Shown piece after piece: positions 17,418 to 25,888 of a DNA stretch of 64,000 nucleotides. Location: NCBI RefSeq assembly GCF_000772955.1, contig NZ_JPVO01000050.1, forward strand, positions 110,835-174,834, written 5' to 3'. The translations under genes and the position numbers were made by a program. The number at the start of each line of letters is the position of its first letter. The first letter of the stretch is position 1. The DNA is from Ureibacillus sinduriensis BLB-1 = JCM 15800. Lineage in GTDB: Bacteria; Bacillota; Bacilli; Bacillales_A; Planococcaceae. The notes under the pieces were generated by a model. That model was not told where the DNA came from. It saw only the letters and a program-made list of their open reading frames with translations, and made no database searches.

Positions 17418-18328
17418 TACTCCCCACCTCCTGAGAAGTATTTGTGTTCTTTCAAGAATTGTTCCGCCACTACAGCAGGTTCGATTAAATTATTGTCCGC
17501 CAAAAAGTTTAATTCCTGCATTGTTTCAGTAGAGATTGTTCCGATTAATCGTTCCACTGCATCCTTGACTTCCGGTTTTTCCTCTAGTAGTTCATTATCA
17601 GCAAATGGACTTGCATCATAAGGGGGGAAAAAATTTAAATCGTCTTCTAATACGACTAAATCATAAGATGCAATACGTCCATCCGTTGTATAACCGAGGA
17701 CTACATCTAGCTCGCCGGAATCTACCGCATCATAAACCAAGCCAATTTGCATTGGGTAGGTGCGTGAAAAATCAAACCCATATTCTTCGACAAACGCTTT
17801 ATATCCATCCCCTTCACGGTTCATCCAGGAAGTATCTACACCTGCTTCAAGTTCACCGGCTACGGAGGCTAGATCACTAACTGATGTTAAGTTATATTTT
17901 TCTGCTGTTTCCCTCGTTACCATAAAGGCATACGTATTTTCAAACCCATATGAATCGAAGAAAGTTTGATTAAAGTCTTCTTTAAACTCCTTCTGCACAA
18001 ATGCAATTGCCTTATCCGCATCTTTTATAGGTTGAGCCTGCAATGGGCCTGTAACATCGGTCCCGGTATATCTGACAGCAGACATATTAGCATCCCCGTT
18101 TACCATCGCTTGATGGACGACCGTACCCGTACCCAGGTTATTTATGATTTCTGCCTCTTCATCTGTATAATGTTCAATCATATATTTCATTATATAGGCC
18201 AATATTTGGCTTTCGGTTGTTACAACTGAAGCGATTTTTATTGTGCTGTCTTCTTTATTATTGGAGAATGAGCATCCACTGACTAGTAAAGATAAAATAA
18301 TGGCACTCGCTAGCAGAATACTTCTCAT
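17417..18328 (-). CDS. opuCC: Osmoprotectant-binding lipoprotein OpuCC
   Basis: 303 residues with a lipoprotein signal (LLVSGC, lipid-modified Cys19). The mature part is a type II periplasmic-like binding domain of the glycine betaine/choline class: [15 protein letters not shown] near its start, then [13 protein letters not shown] and [10 protein letters not shown], where the last Tyr contributes to the aromatic cage. Held at the outer face of the membrane, it delivers the compatible solute to OpuCB/OpuCD. Its start overlaps the opuCB stop by 4 bp. Confidence 0.9.
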   Translation of the reverse strand: MRSILLASAIILSLLVSGCSFSNNKEDSTIKIASVVTTESQILAYIMKYMIEHYTDEEAEIINNLGTGTVVHQAMVNGDANMSAVRYTGTDVTGPLQAQPIKDADKAIAFVQKEFKEDFNQTFFDSYGFENTYAFMVTRETAEKYNLTSVSDLASVAGELEAGVDTSWMNREGDGYKAFVEEYGFDFSRTYPMQIGLVYDAVDSGELDVVLGYTTDGRIASYDLVVLEDDLNFFPPYDASPFADNELLEEKPEVKDAVERLIGTISTETMQELNFLADNNLIEPAVVAEQFLKEHKYFSGGGE

Positions 18329-18972
18329 GCGGCATGACCCCCTTCAATCCTTAATCCTTTCGGAGTAACCCATTTTTCCAGCTTGGATAAGAGAAAGTCG
18401 GCAAGCAATGCCAAAAGAGTAACAATTATGGCACCACCAATAATAAATTCTGCTTGATATAAATTTAAACCGTTAAAAATAAAGTCACCTAAACCACCGG
18501 CACCAATATAGGAAGCAAGCGTTGCCCAGGAGATGACATAAACTGCGGATAGCCTGATACCTGACATAATGACGGGAATCGCCAACGGCAGCTCTACTAA
18601 TACAATGGACTGGACGGTTGTCATACCCATTGCAATCCCTGCACCCTTCGTATTTCCATTAACCGAGCGCATGCCGATGAACGTATTATTTAAAATCGGC
18701 AATAATGAATAAATACATAATGCAATTACGGCTGGCACCTTCCCAACACCAAATAATGGAATCATGATCGCCAGCAATGCTAAGGATGGTACAGTTTGCA
18801 GAACACTCGTAATAGTTAAGGCAACCTTCGAAATATATTTAGATTTTGATAAAAGGATTCCTATCGGGACGGCAAAAACCACGCCTAAAGCTAAAGCAAT
18901 CATAGAAATATAAAAATGCTCCCAAGTCTTCAAAAGGATATCCGAGCTGTTTTCAATGAAAAAGGTCATCAT
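18325..18972 (-). CDS. opuCB: Osmoprotectant ABC transporter permease OpuCB
   Basis: 215 residues, six membrane segments. The EAA-like coupling loop contains [16 protein letters not shown]. Start overlaps the end of opuCA by 4 bp (ATGA), so translation is coupled. It forms the membrane channel together with OpuCD and is driven by OpuCA. Family: proU/opuC permeases for quaternary ammonium solutes. Confidence 0.88.
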   Translation of the reverse strand: MMTFFIENSSDILLKTWEHFYISMIALALGVVFAVPIGILLSKSKYISKVALTITSVLQTVPSLALLAIMIPLFGVGKVPAVIALCIYSLLPILNNTFIGMRSVNGNTKGAGIAMGMTTVQSIVLVELPLAIPVIMSGIRLSAVYVISWATLASYIGAGGLGDFIFNGLNLYQAEFIIGGAIIVTLLALLADFLLSKLEKWVTPKGLRIEGGHAA

Positions 18973-20150
18973 CCGCTAATCAACTCCCTAAAACTATCAG
19001 AAACGGTTTGCCCTTCGGATGAAGTTGTCGGTTCTTCATCCCCCCAAATTGTGTCATAAACGATATCTACAATATTTGCACGTGTCACTAATCCTACTAA
19101 ATGATGTTCTTCATCAACGACAGGGATATTTTTTAAATTACGTTTTAAAATTCTTCGGACAGAGTCTTGTAATTTGGAACCAGTTTTTACGTAGAAGATG
19201 TCTTTTTCATAGCATTCTGAAACACTTCTCTTCGTTTTACGGGCACCCGTAAAGCTTTCCACATCCAAATATCCTTGCAGTCGATTATCGCCATCCGTTA
19301 CAAATAGCGTATCAACCCGTTTTTCCACCATTAAACGAATGGCTTCATCCAGACTTTTTTCAATTGTTATGGAGATAGGCTTTATCATTACTTCATCAAC
19401 GGTCTTAATATTCGGTTTTTGTTGAATGAGGCGATGGGAACCGATAAATTCTTTAACAAAATCATTAGCTGGGGCTGCTAATATATTATCTGGGGTATCG
19501 AATTGAATTAATTTTCCTTCATGCATAATCGCGATTCGATCTGCTAGTTTGATCGCTTCATCCATATCATGGGTAACGAAAATAATTGTCTTTTTCAGTC
19601 TCTGTTGAAGATCTTTAATCAGATCTTGAAGTGTATCCCTGGTAATCGGGTCAAGCGCACCAAAAGGTTCATCCATCAATATGATGTCTTGGTTTGCAGC
19701 AAGAGCGCGCAAAACACCGATACGTTGCTGCTGCCCCCCTGAAAGTTGGGCTGGGTACAAATCCAAGTAAGACTCTGGTAAATTGACCATTTCAATCAAA
19801 CGGCGAGCGGTCTCGTCCTTCTTCTCTTTCGGCCATTTCAAAAGTTGTGGAACCAATGTAATATTTTCTCTTATCGTCATATGTGGCATCAAACCAATCT
19901 GCTGTATGACATAACCGATACTCCTCCTTAAAGTAACGGCATTCATCTTGGTCAGGTCCTTACCGTTCAAGGTCATCCTCCCACTTGTAGGCTCGACCAT
20001 TCGGTTTATCATCCTTAGTGCGGTCGTTTTACCACTTCCACTTGTGCCAATGAATGCAATTAGTTCTCCCTCTTGGATATCAAGATTTAGCTTATCAACA
20101 GCGATTTTGCCGCCTCGGTATATTTTAGTTAAGTTTTCTATTTTCAACAT
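18969..20150 (-). CDS. opuCA: Osmoprotectant ABC transporter ATPase with CBS pair, OpuCA
   Basis: 393 residues. ABC domain (1-240): Walker [10 protein letters not shown] at 35-43, Q-loop, signature LSGGQQQR from 136, Walker B ending [13 protein letters not shown] tandem CBS pair follows (about 255-380); in the Opu family it senses ionic strength or c-di-AMP and gates transport. GGAG lies upstream of the ATG and a sigma-A-like promoter stands about 110 bp upstream. First gene of the operon opuCA-CB-CC-CD. Complete, no defects seen. Confidence 0.92.
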   Translation of the reverse strand: MLKIENLTKIYRGGKIAVDKLNLDIQEGELIAFIGTSGSGKTTALRMINRMVEPTSGRMTLNGKDLTKMNAVTLRRSIGYVIQQIGLMPHMTIRENITLVPQLLKWPKEKKDETARRLIEMVNLPESYLDLYPAQLSGGQQQRIGVLRALAANQDIILMDEPFGALDPITRDTLQDLIKDLQQRLKKTIIFVTHDMDEAIKLADRIAIMHEGKLIQFDTPDNILAAPANDFVKEFIGSHRLIQQKPNIKTVDEVMIKPISITIEKSLDEAIRLMVEKRVDTLFVTDGDNRLQGYLDVESFTGARKTKRSVSECYEKDIFYVKTGSKLQDSVRRILKRNLKNIPVVDEEHHLVGLVTRANIVDIVYDTIWGDEEPTTSSEGQTVSDSFRELISG

Positions 20151-20257
20151 GCTTTAATCTCCTTCCTCGCCTTCAATCATCCGCAGATTTAAGTACAAAT
20201 CAAAGGGAAAGATTTACTTTCGCGCATAAAAGCGGCAAATTGACATTCCTCCATAAA

Positions 20258-20285
20258 ATTATGTAGCAAGCAATCTATCTTTCAA
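20258..20285 (-). promoter_or_regulatory. Sigma-A-type promoter of the opuC operon
   Basis: TTGAAA (20285-20280), 16-bp spacer, CATAAT (20263-20258) on the minus strand, one mismatch in each hexamer. Predicted start near 20250, about 100 nt before opuCA. Confidence 0.6.
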
Positions 20286-20530
20286 GTACTAACTACCCTC
20301 TATTTTTTTATATAAACCAGTTTGAAAACGCACGGAAAATTCAAGCACAAGGGGGGATAAATGAATTAGATAAGCCATCAATCGGAGCGGGCGGCACAAT
20401 GGAGCTATGTTATTTCTAGTTATTTTTTTGATATATTTGGCGCTGCTAAGCATATTTTCAAAAAAGTTTCAAATTTCATACTATATTAAGATATTATTAG
20501 ATTAATAATTAGAGGGAGGAATAGAATATA
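20286..20530. other. Intergenic region before the M14 peptidase
   Basis: AT-rich, no open frame with a ribosome site. It should hold the promoter of the M14 gene; I could not fix -35/-10 elements with confidence. GGGAGG is placed 11 nt before the ATG at 20531. Confidence 0.4.
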
Positions 20531-23278
20531 ATGCATAACAAGAGAGCACCGAAAAAGATACCTTCTTGGCTTCTCATATTTATCTTAACCTGTTATACAC
20601 TATTAACCGGCTTACCAAATACGGCTTTTGCTAATACGGAGGAACAAATCATACAAGAAGATGCTTCGCCCGAAGATAATCCTCAGACAATTGGAGATAT
20701 TGCCAACATAGAAGTGTCAGAGCAAAATAATACATACGATCATCTTATTACTGGTCAAACTTATCTCTTTATGTTTAAGCAAGACTACATAAACAACCAA
20801 ATATCAATTACCAAAGGTGCAGAGCTCGGTGGTATCGCAAGTTCTGAAAATACAATCCAATTAATTATTGGAGAAGACACTTTATCAATCGATAAAAATG
20901 ATGTGGAAATGATTGGCGCCACTGAGAATGGTGCTAATCATGTTCTTGAAAAGATAACTGCGAAAGGTACATTCACTATTTTTAAAGATAGCCAAATGAC
21001 GATTCCCTTGGTTACAAGTACAAGAACAATGTCATTAAACGTTCTTGAAAAGGAAAATCATCTGTATACTGTTGATATAGGCAATACAACAGGTTATCTA
21101 CCAATTGATTCAGCTGCAGTTGAACAAGCACAAGCAACAGAAAACAGTTATTCGGCCACTATTATCGCAGATGGGAATTTGCTTTCTGCAGATGGTGAAA
21201 TTGCAGGTACAATCCATCAAAGCAATACAAGTTATACAGTCGAACCGGCGTCCGACCCTACTAAAGTTAAGATGACGATTGGGAACCATCAATATTTAAT
21301 CGATAAATCATTAACTTCAACAACCGATCGTACGACTGCATCACAAGCTTCAACTAGAAATGAAATCATCCAATTAAAAGAAAATAGCACTATTTACTCG
21401 GATAGTAATCTTACAACCGCCGCAGTGTCTCTGTCCCAATCTGACAGAATAGGAATTGTTGGAGTTAATGGGAGTAGCTATGAAGTTTTAGTTGGACAAA
21501 CCGTTGGATATGTCCCTATTCTCTCGACAATGGATGATTTCACTGTCCAACTGAAATCCGATGCGAAAATTTACGCTGATTCCAACAAATCTCAAGTCTT
21601 GGCCATCAATACAAATACATCCACAGTTTATACAGTTTCTAGAACTGAGGACACTAATCTCTTTTTAATATCAATTGGGGACTATCATTACTATGTTGAA
21701 TATTCTGATTTAATTTTCACTGAAGATTCCATTACTTTAACAGATAATTTGCGTAAGGACACACTTACAACAAAGGCAGGATTTATTTTATATAAGGATG
21801 CAAGCACAAAAACACCTTTAGTGAAAAATGGGCTGGCTAATCAAAGGTTTACCGTAGTCGGTATAACCGGGCAATATTATCGTATTCTCTTCGGTGGTAC
21901 CGTTGCGTATTTACCAGCTAAATACGCAACTGGCTTCGGCCCCAACAAAGAAATATCGACAATCGGAAGTTCTATATTGTACAAAAAAGTAAAAGATAAC
22001 TACTATCCCTTTGGAACACTTAAAAGCGGTTTTACCTTTAAACCAACTTCAGCTAATTCAAAGTATTATTTGTTTACAAAAGATAATATAACTTATGCTG
22101 TCGAGAAGAGTGCGGCTGCTCCAACAAACAAATCGGCGACTTTAACAGTCAAGCAAAATGCCTCTTTCCCTATTACTTTATATACAGAAAATAACATTGC
22201 TGTTTATGATGAAACGGGGAATCATATTGGTGCTCTATACACTGCTAAAGGTGTGGACCTACTGGGGATTTCAAAAGACAAAAAAAGAGCCATTATCAAT
22301 TTCATGGGACAGAGCGCACAAGTAAAATTCGAAGAGCTTTATCATAAAGACATTGTTAATGGGAAATCAACCGTCTCTTACTCGAAAATGTCCTATTATA
22401 TCGAAGTATTATCACTCCTGTACCCTGAATTTACTGAACGCGAAATTATTGGATATTCCGCTGAAGGGCGCGCCATCTATGGTCTTCGTGTAGGAACAGG
22501 CGATAAGGAAATATTAATGGACGCTTCTTTCCATGCCCGCGAACATATGACCACTAATGTATTATTGGAAATGATAGATACATATAGTTTCTCATTTAAC
22601 CGCAATGCGGTATTTAACGGATGGGATGTAAGAAATACTTTAAATAAAGTATCTATTTGGTTCTTGCCGATGATGAATCCTGATGGCGTTACCCTCGTTC
22701 AACAAGGCATCAGTGCACTAAAGGATCCAAAAAACATCAGTTATGCGAAAGCATACGCTAAAGACGGATCATTTAAAAGTTGGAAGGCCAATGGTCGGGG
22801 AGTAGACTTGAATCAAAATTTTGGCGGCGTAAGTTGGGACAAGATTCCTTCCAAAAAAAACTACCGAAACTATAAAGGTCCAAGTGCATTCTCTGAACCG
22901 GAAACACAAGCATTTGTAGAGTTTGTAAATGAACATAGATTCAAAACAAATCTTTCCTATCACTCCTCAGGCAGCATCATCTACTGGGGCGGAGTCCAAA
23001 CAGCCAGTGAATTGGAACGCGATCGCAAACTTGTCAATAAAATTGCCAACTTAACGGGATATAATCCTATTAAGCCGAAAGGTGCCGCATATAACTATAA
23101 ATATGGCTCGGGGAACTCCACAGCTTGGATGATAAAAGAAAAACGTATCCCTGCAATCACAATTGAAATTGCGACGTATCAAGGTGAAATACCTGTGGCA
23201 TTAAACCAATGGACCTCCATTTGGAACAAAAATAGAACCATTGGGTTACATGCCGCGAAAGAAGCAGCTTCACGATAA
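20531..23278 (+). CDS. Secreted M14-family zinc carboxypeptidase with N-terminal SH3-like repeats
   Basis: 915 residues. Signal peptide (1-35, basic start, hydrophobic core, AFA site). About seven degenerate repeats of 70-85 residues follow (about 50-600), each built like xLK-x-hY-D...hGhxGxxYxhhhGxxhGYhP, as in bacterial SH3-type wall-binding modules. The C-terminal 300 residues are an M14 peptidase: zinc ligands His668 and Glu671 in HAREH, His811 in SYHSSG, catalytic Glu879 in TIEIATY, plus NPDG and GVDLNQNF substrate motifs. Relatives cut gamma-D-glutamyl-meso-diaminopimelate bonds in peptidoglycan stems or act as plain carboxypeptidases. I infer a wall-bound enzyme working on cell wall or peptides outside the cell. 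Confidence 0.85.
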   Translation: MHNKRAPKKIPSWLLIFILTCYTLLTGLPNTAFANTEEQIIQEDASPEDNPQTIGDIANIEVSEQNNTYDHLITGQTYLFMFKQDYINNQISITKGAELGGIASSENTIQLIIGEDTLSIDKNDVEMIGATENGANHVLEKITAKGTFTIFKDSQMTIPLVTSTRTMSLNVLEKENHLYTVDIGNTTGYLPIDSAAVEQAQATENSYSATIIADGNLLSADGEIAGTIHQSNTSYTVEPASDPTKVKMTIGNHQYLIDKSLTSTTDRTTASQASTRNEIIQLKENSTIYSDSNLTTAAVSLSQSDRIGIVGVNGSSYEVLVGQTVGYVPILSTMDDFTVQLKSDAKIYADSNKSQVLAINTNTSTVYTVSRTEDTNLFLISIGDYHYYVEYSDLIFTEDSITLTDNLRKDTLTTKAGFILYKDASTKTPLVKNGLANQRFTVVGITGQYYRILFGGTVAYLPAKYATGFGPNKEISTIGSSILYKKVKDNYYPFGTLKSGFTFKPTSANSKYYLFTKDNITYAVEKSAAAPTNKSATLTVKQNASFPITLYTENNIAVYDETGNHIGALYTAKGVDLLGISKDKKRAIINFMGQSAQVKFEELYHKDIVNGKSTVSYSKMSYYIEVLSLLYPEFTEREIIGYSAEGRAIYGLRVGTGDKEILMDASFHAREHMTTNVLLEMIDTYSFSFNRNAVFNGWDVRNTLNKVSIWFLPMMNPDGVTLVQQGISALKDPKNISYAKAYAKDGSFKSWKANGRGVDLNQNFGGVSWDKIPSKKNYRNYKGPSAFSEPETQAFVEFVNEHRFKTNLSYHSSGSIIYWGGVQTASELERDRKLVNKIANLTGYNPIKPKGAAYNYKYGSGNSTAWMIKEKRIPAITIEIATYQGEIPVALNQWTSIWNKNRTIGLHAAKEAASR

Positions 23279-23298
23279 ACGTATGATGAAGTGATTTT

Positions 23299-23369
23299 AA
23301 CCAGTTACTTACGAATTGTGAGTAACTGGTTTATATGTTTATACGATGAAGCGAATAAACATATAAACC
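23299..23369 (+). terminator. Two overlapping hairpins after the M14 gene
   Basis: First stem AACCAGTTACT / AGTAACTGGTT (23299-23309 / 23321-23331). Second stem GGTTTATATGTTTAT / ATAAACATATAAACC (23328-23342 / 23355-23369, perfect 15 bp). They share 23328-23331 and cannot both form fully. Terminator role is likely although the T tracts are short. Confidence 0.55.
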
Positions 23370-23390
23370 GAGGTTCCGCAAGAAAGTTCG

Positions 23391-24230
23391 CTAAAATTTA
23401 AATATGGAACCTTCTAGTATTGTTAGGGAAGGTACTTTATATAAAATTTCCTGATTGGATGATCCCCCATTTGCCAGATAAGAGCGGACAATTTTGTAGC
23501 CAAGACAGTAGCCGATCCACTTTGGCAGCCCTTCTCCCTCATTGCCATATAAATATGAGAAATGGTTATCCACACTTTTTAATTTGATTGCTTCCACAAA
23601 GTGGTTCTTCCATACTTTCATACACTCTTCCTGTGAATATCCCTTTGTCCATGGGGATAACAAATTCTCACCGTATAACTCCCCAACAGCACATTCTGCC
23701 ATTCCTTCGATTAGCAGAGAATCTAGCAGCTCAATTTCATGTGGAGATTTATTTAGGTAAGCAAGTCTGCATATATGGTGATACTCATGTGCAAACAAAG
23801 CTCTCAATTCTTCTGTTTCAAGTTCTGCGGATACGAATAAAATTAACAAATTATTATAAGAGACTCCATTCTTTGTTACTTCTTTACCGTCCACAATAGG
23901 CCGATGCTTTGTAAGTGGATAAATAAATATAGATACATCTGGTCCTTTCCATTTTTCTTTTAAATAGTCATATTCTTTTTGAATCGTATTCCAGACTCGT
24001 TTTGCTTCAAGCCTCTTTAAAACGTTTTCTAAAGTATTACTTTCAGATGGCTCAAATATCCCTCTCCATAAAAGCTCTTCCTGGATTTCATCGCATGAAG
24101 CTTCAGGGAAGTATCCCCTTAACTGTTCACACAGAACTTCGCGATGCATTTCTACTATCTTGACCTCCGTCTGCTGTTTGGACATTTCATTTAGTTTATG
24201 CAATAACGGCTTCGTATCTACGACTGACAT
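23391..24230 (-). CDS. DUF2268 (YjaZ-type) putative zinc protease
   Basis: 279 residues. Zincin motif HEYHH at 148-152 within LRALFAHEYHHICRL, followed by LIEGMAECAVGELYG with the downstream Glu expected as third ligand. Family DUF2268 is widespread in Bacillales and annotated as predicted Zn-dependent protease; no signal peptide, so cytoplasmic. Single gene; its end faces the M14 hairpins. Function in the cell unknown. Confidence 0.8.
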   Translation of the reverse strand: MSVVDTKPLLHKLNEMSKQQTEVKIVEMHREVLCEQLRGYFPEASCDEIQEELLWRGIFEPSESNTLENVLKRLEAKRVWNTIQKEYDYLKEKWKGPDVSIFIYPLTKHRPIVDGKEVTKNGVSYNNLLILFVSAELETEELRALFAHEYHHICRLAYLNKSPHEIELLDSLLIEGMAECAVGELYGENLLSPWTKGYSQEECMKVWKNHFVEAIKLKSVDNHFSYLYGNEGEGLPKWIGYCLGYKIVRSYLANGGSSNQEILYKVPSLTILEGSIFKF

Positions 24231-24366
24231 CTACTTCTCCCCATTCCAAACTGTTATTTCTATAATTTATTGCTGCTATGGGAATATGTTTTGGACTCAT
24301 AACTCGTGTCTAATTAATTTAGCTCCATATATTGATTATTAGTCTAGCAAAAAGGGGGGAAATAGA

Positions 24367-24618
24367 ATGAATCCAAGAGAAGCATACGATCTATGTTGCC
24401 GTCACATTGGCAAAAGAGTCCACATAACGGAAAAATGCGGCCGTCGACACGTTGGTACTATTACTAGGGTTGATAGGGACATGGTTTGGATTATGCCAAG
24501 TCGTCGTTTTGGCGGCTTTGGTCTTGGCTACTGGGGCTTTGGCGGAGGCGGATTAGGTATTGGAATCGCAATCGGTGCAATTGCTGGAATCGCTTTGGCA
24601 GGAGCTTTCAGATGGTAA
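24367..24618 (+). CDS. Small protein with Gly-rich hydrophobic tail
   Basis: 83 residues. The N-terminal half (MNPREAYDLCCRHIGKRVHI...RRHVGTITRVDRDMVWIMPSRR, shown in part) looks like a small beta-barrel of Sm/SH3 type with a GTITRVD turn. The second half is a Gly-rich stretch ending in a hydrophobic segment GIGIAIGAIAGIALAG, probably membrane-inserting. Basic and Cys-containing. I do not recognise the family; proteins like this are common in spore-formers. Own ribosome site (GGGGGGAAATAGA) and terminator. Confidence 0.6.
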   Translation: MNPREAYDLCCRHIGKRVHITEKCGRRHVGTITRVDRDMVWIMPSRRFGGFGLGYWGFGGGGLGIGIAIGAIAGIALAGAFRW

Positions 24619-24625
24619 TATGAAT

Positions 24626-24669
24626 AAAAGAATCTATTTTGGACACATGCTCCAAAGTAGATTCTTTTA
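24626..24669 (+). terminator. Terminator of the Gly-rich small protein gene
   Basis: AAAAGAATCTA / TAGATTCTTTT with inner TTTGGA / TCCAAA pairing, 7-nt loop. Symmetric, so it may also serve the convergent ArsR operon. Confidence 0.8.
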
Positions 24670-24678
24670 TAATTAAAA

Positions 24679-25011
24679 TTATTTATTTAACGTGTCGTTT
24701 TCAACTGCATACTTCAGTTTTGCCAATTTGTTATACCAGAATTTCTCATAGTAGGCGAGCCAATCCTTTAATTCCTGCAAGGGTTCAGGTTGAAGGTAAT
24801 AGATTTTCTCTCGCCCATTCTTCTCCCCACGCACTAATCCAGCTTTCGTCAAGACATTCAGATGCTTTACAACGGCCGTTCGACTCACGTCAAAATGTGA
24901 AGACAGCTCAGCAATCGATTGACTGCTCTCTGAAAGTAATTGAAGGACCTCTCTTCTGGTCGGATCGGCCACCGCTTGAAATACATCGACTTTATGAGCT
25001 TCCGCATTCAT
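24679..25011 (-). CDS. ArsR-family transcriptional repressor
   Basis: 110 residues, winged helix-turn-helix. VFQAVADPTRREVLQLLSE opens the domain and SIAELSSHFDVSRTAVVKHL is the recognition region; GREKIYYLQP forms the wing. No metal-binding Cys pair is visible, so it belongs to the subgroup paired with AHSA1 (SRPBCC) proteins rather than metal sensors. Its ATG overlaps the stop codon of the upstream AHSA1 gene by one base. The likely operators lie in the promoter in front of that gene (autoregulation, inferred). Confidence 0.85.
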   Translation of the reverse strand: MNAEAHKVDVFQAVADPTRREVLQLLSESSQSIAELSSHFDVSRTAVVKHLNVLTKAGLVRGEKNGREKIYYLQPEPLQELKDWLAYYEKFWYNKLAKLKYAVENDTLNK

Positions 25012-25439
25012 TAAGCTTCAACCAGTTGTTTTAATTTCCGGACTATACCTGACCAACCTTGATCCATTGTTTTGCGAATTGCCGATTGTGGTTGTTGTGC
25101 TTTCGGTACAATCGCTTCTCCTTCTTTCCAACCTCCGTGAATCACGGTGAATTGCGTTTCACTCCCTATTTCCTTCAGGAGGAATGTTAACTCCCAGCCA
25201 TCTGTATCCCAACCAATCAAAATTTTTGTCGGTTCTACAACTTCGATTACCTTACATGGAGATGGACCGAATGGGGACTGTATTGTAAATTCATGACCTT
25301 CTATCAATTTAAAATCACTGGGCATAAACCATTCCGCAATTCCTTCTGCTGTCGAAACATAATCCCAAACCTTCTGAATTGGTGCCTCTATTGATACTGT
25401 TTGGATAATGTCAGGCAGTTTATTTTGTTCATTTGACAT
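25011..25439 (-). CDS. AHSA1/SRPBCC-domain protein
   Basis: 142 residues with the helix-grip START-like fold: VSIEAPIQKVWDYVSTAEGIAEWFMPSDF at the start and a C-terminal helix SAIRKTMDQGWSGIVRKLKQLV. The fold makes a deep hydrophobic cavity for lipid-like or aromatic ligands; the ligand is unknown. First gene of a two-gene operon with the ArsR regulator. An AHSA1-ArsR pairing is common in Bacillales. Confidence 0.82.
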   Translation of the reverse strand: MSNEQNKLPDIIQTVSIEAPIQKVWDYVSTAEGIAEWFMPSDFKLIEGHEFTIQSPFGPSPCKVIEVVEPTKILIGWDTDGWELTFLLKEIGSETQFTVIHGGWKEGEAIVPKAQQPQSAIRKTMDQGWSGIVRKLKQLVEA

Positions 25440-25467
25440 GTGTTATGGCTCCTTTTACTTAAATATA

Positions 25468-25518
25468 ACCTAAAGGTGTTATATTGTGATTATATAGAAC
25501 CATATGGTGTTATGTCAA
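25468..25518 (-). promoter_or_regulatory. Promoter with two operator repeats for the AHSA1-ArsR operon
   Basis: On the minus strand -35 TTGACA (25518-25513), 18-bp spacer, -10 TATAAT (25494-25489), both perfect. Two copies of AACC-N4-GGTGTTAT (plus strand 25498-25513 and 25467-25482), 31 bp apart, each centred on a dyad (ACCATATGGT, ACCTAAAGGT). One lies in the spacer and one just downstream of the start, the classical layout for repression. Confidence 0.75.
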
Positions 25519-25529
25519 ATATCGTTCCA

Positions 25530-25763
25530 TTAAAAAATAAATTGAAAAATGGCGAATAACAATGGCAATATCGTCAAAGCAAACCCTAGTTTCATTAGTT
25601 TCTTAATAAATAAGAACACAACTCCTATTATCCAGAGAGCTACAAAAAAGGCATCCGCATACACAACTCTTTCGAAGCCACCTTCCCATATAGGGATTGA
25701 AATGAAAAAAGCAAAGATGGCTGTCCAAATAATATGTATCATTCTATAAACTTTAAAAAACAT
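25530..25763 (-). CDS. Small membrane protein of unknown function
   Basis: 77 residues with three hydrophobic segments: a first helix around IIWTAIFAFFISIPIW, then ADAFFVALWIIGVVFLFI and FALTILPLLFAIFQF. GGAAGG precedes the ATG. No motif known to me. It is a separate unit upstream of the AHSA1-ArsR promoter, on the same strand, with only about 10 bp between its stop codon and the -35 element of that promoter. Confidence 0.55.
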   Translation of the reverse strand: MFFKVYRMIHIIWTAIFAFFISIPIWEGGFERVVYADAFFVALWIIGVVFLFIKKLMKLGFALTILPLLFAIFQFIF

Positions 25764-25888
25764 TAAAACCTTCCTTTCTCTATCTCATTACTAACGAATT
25801 CATGCATTGAAAGGATTCCTCCAATAGTAATTTGTACAAATACTCAAACCTTTATGAACAGTTCTGCATATAATAGCCGAATAAAGGG

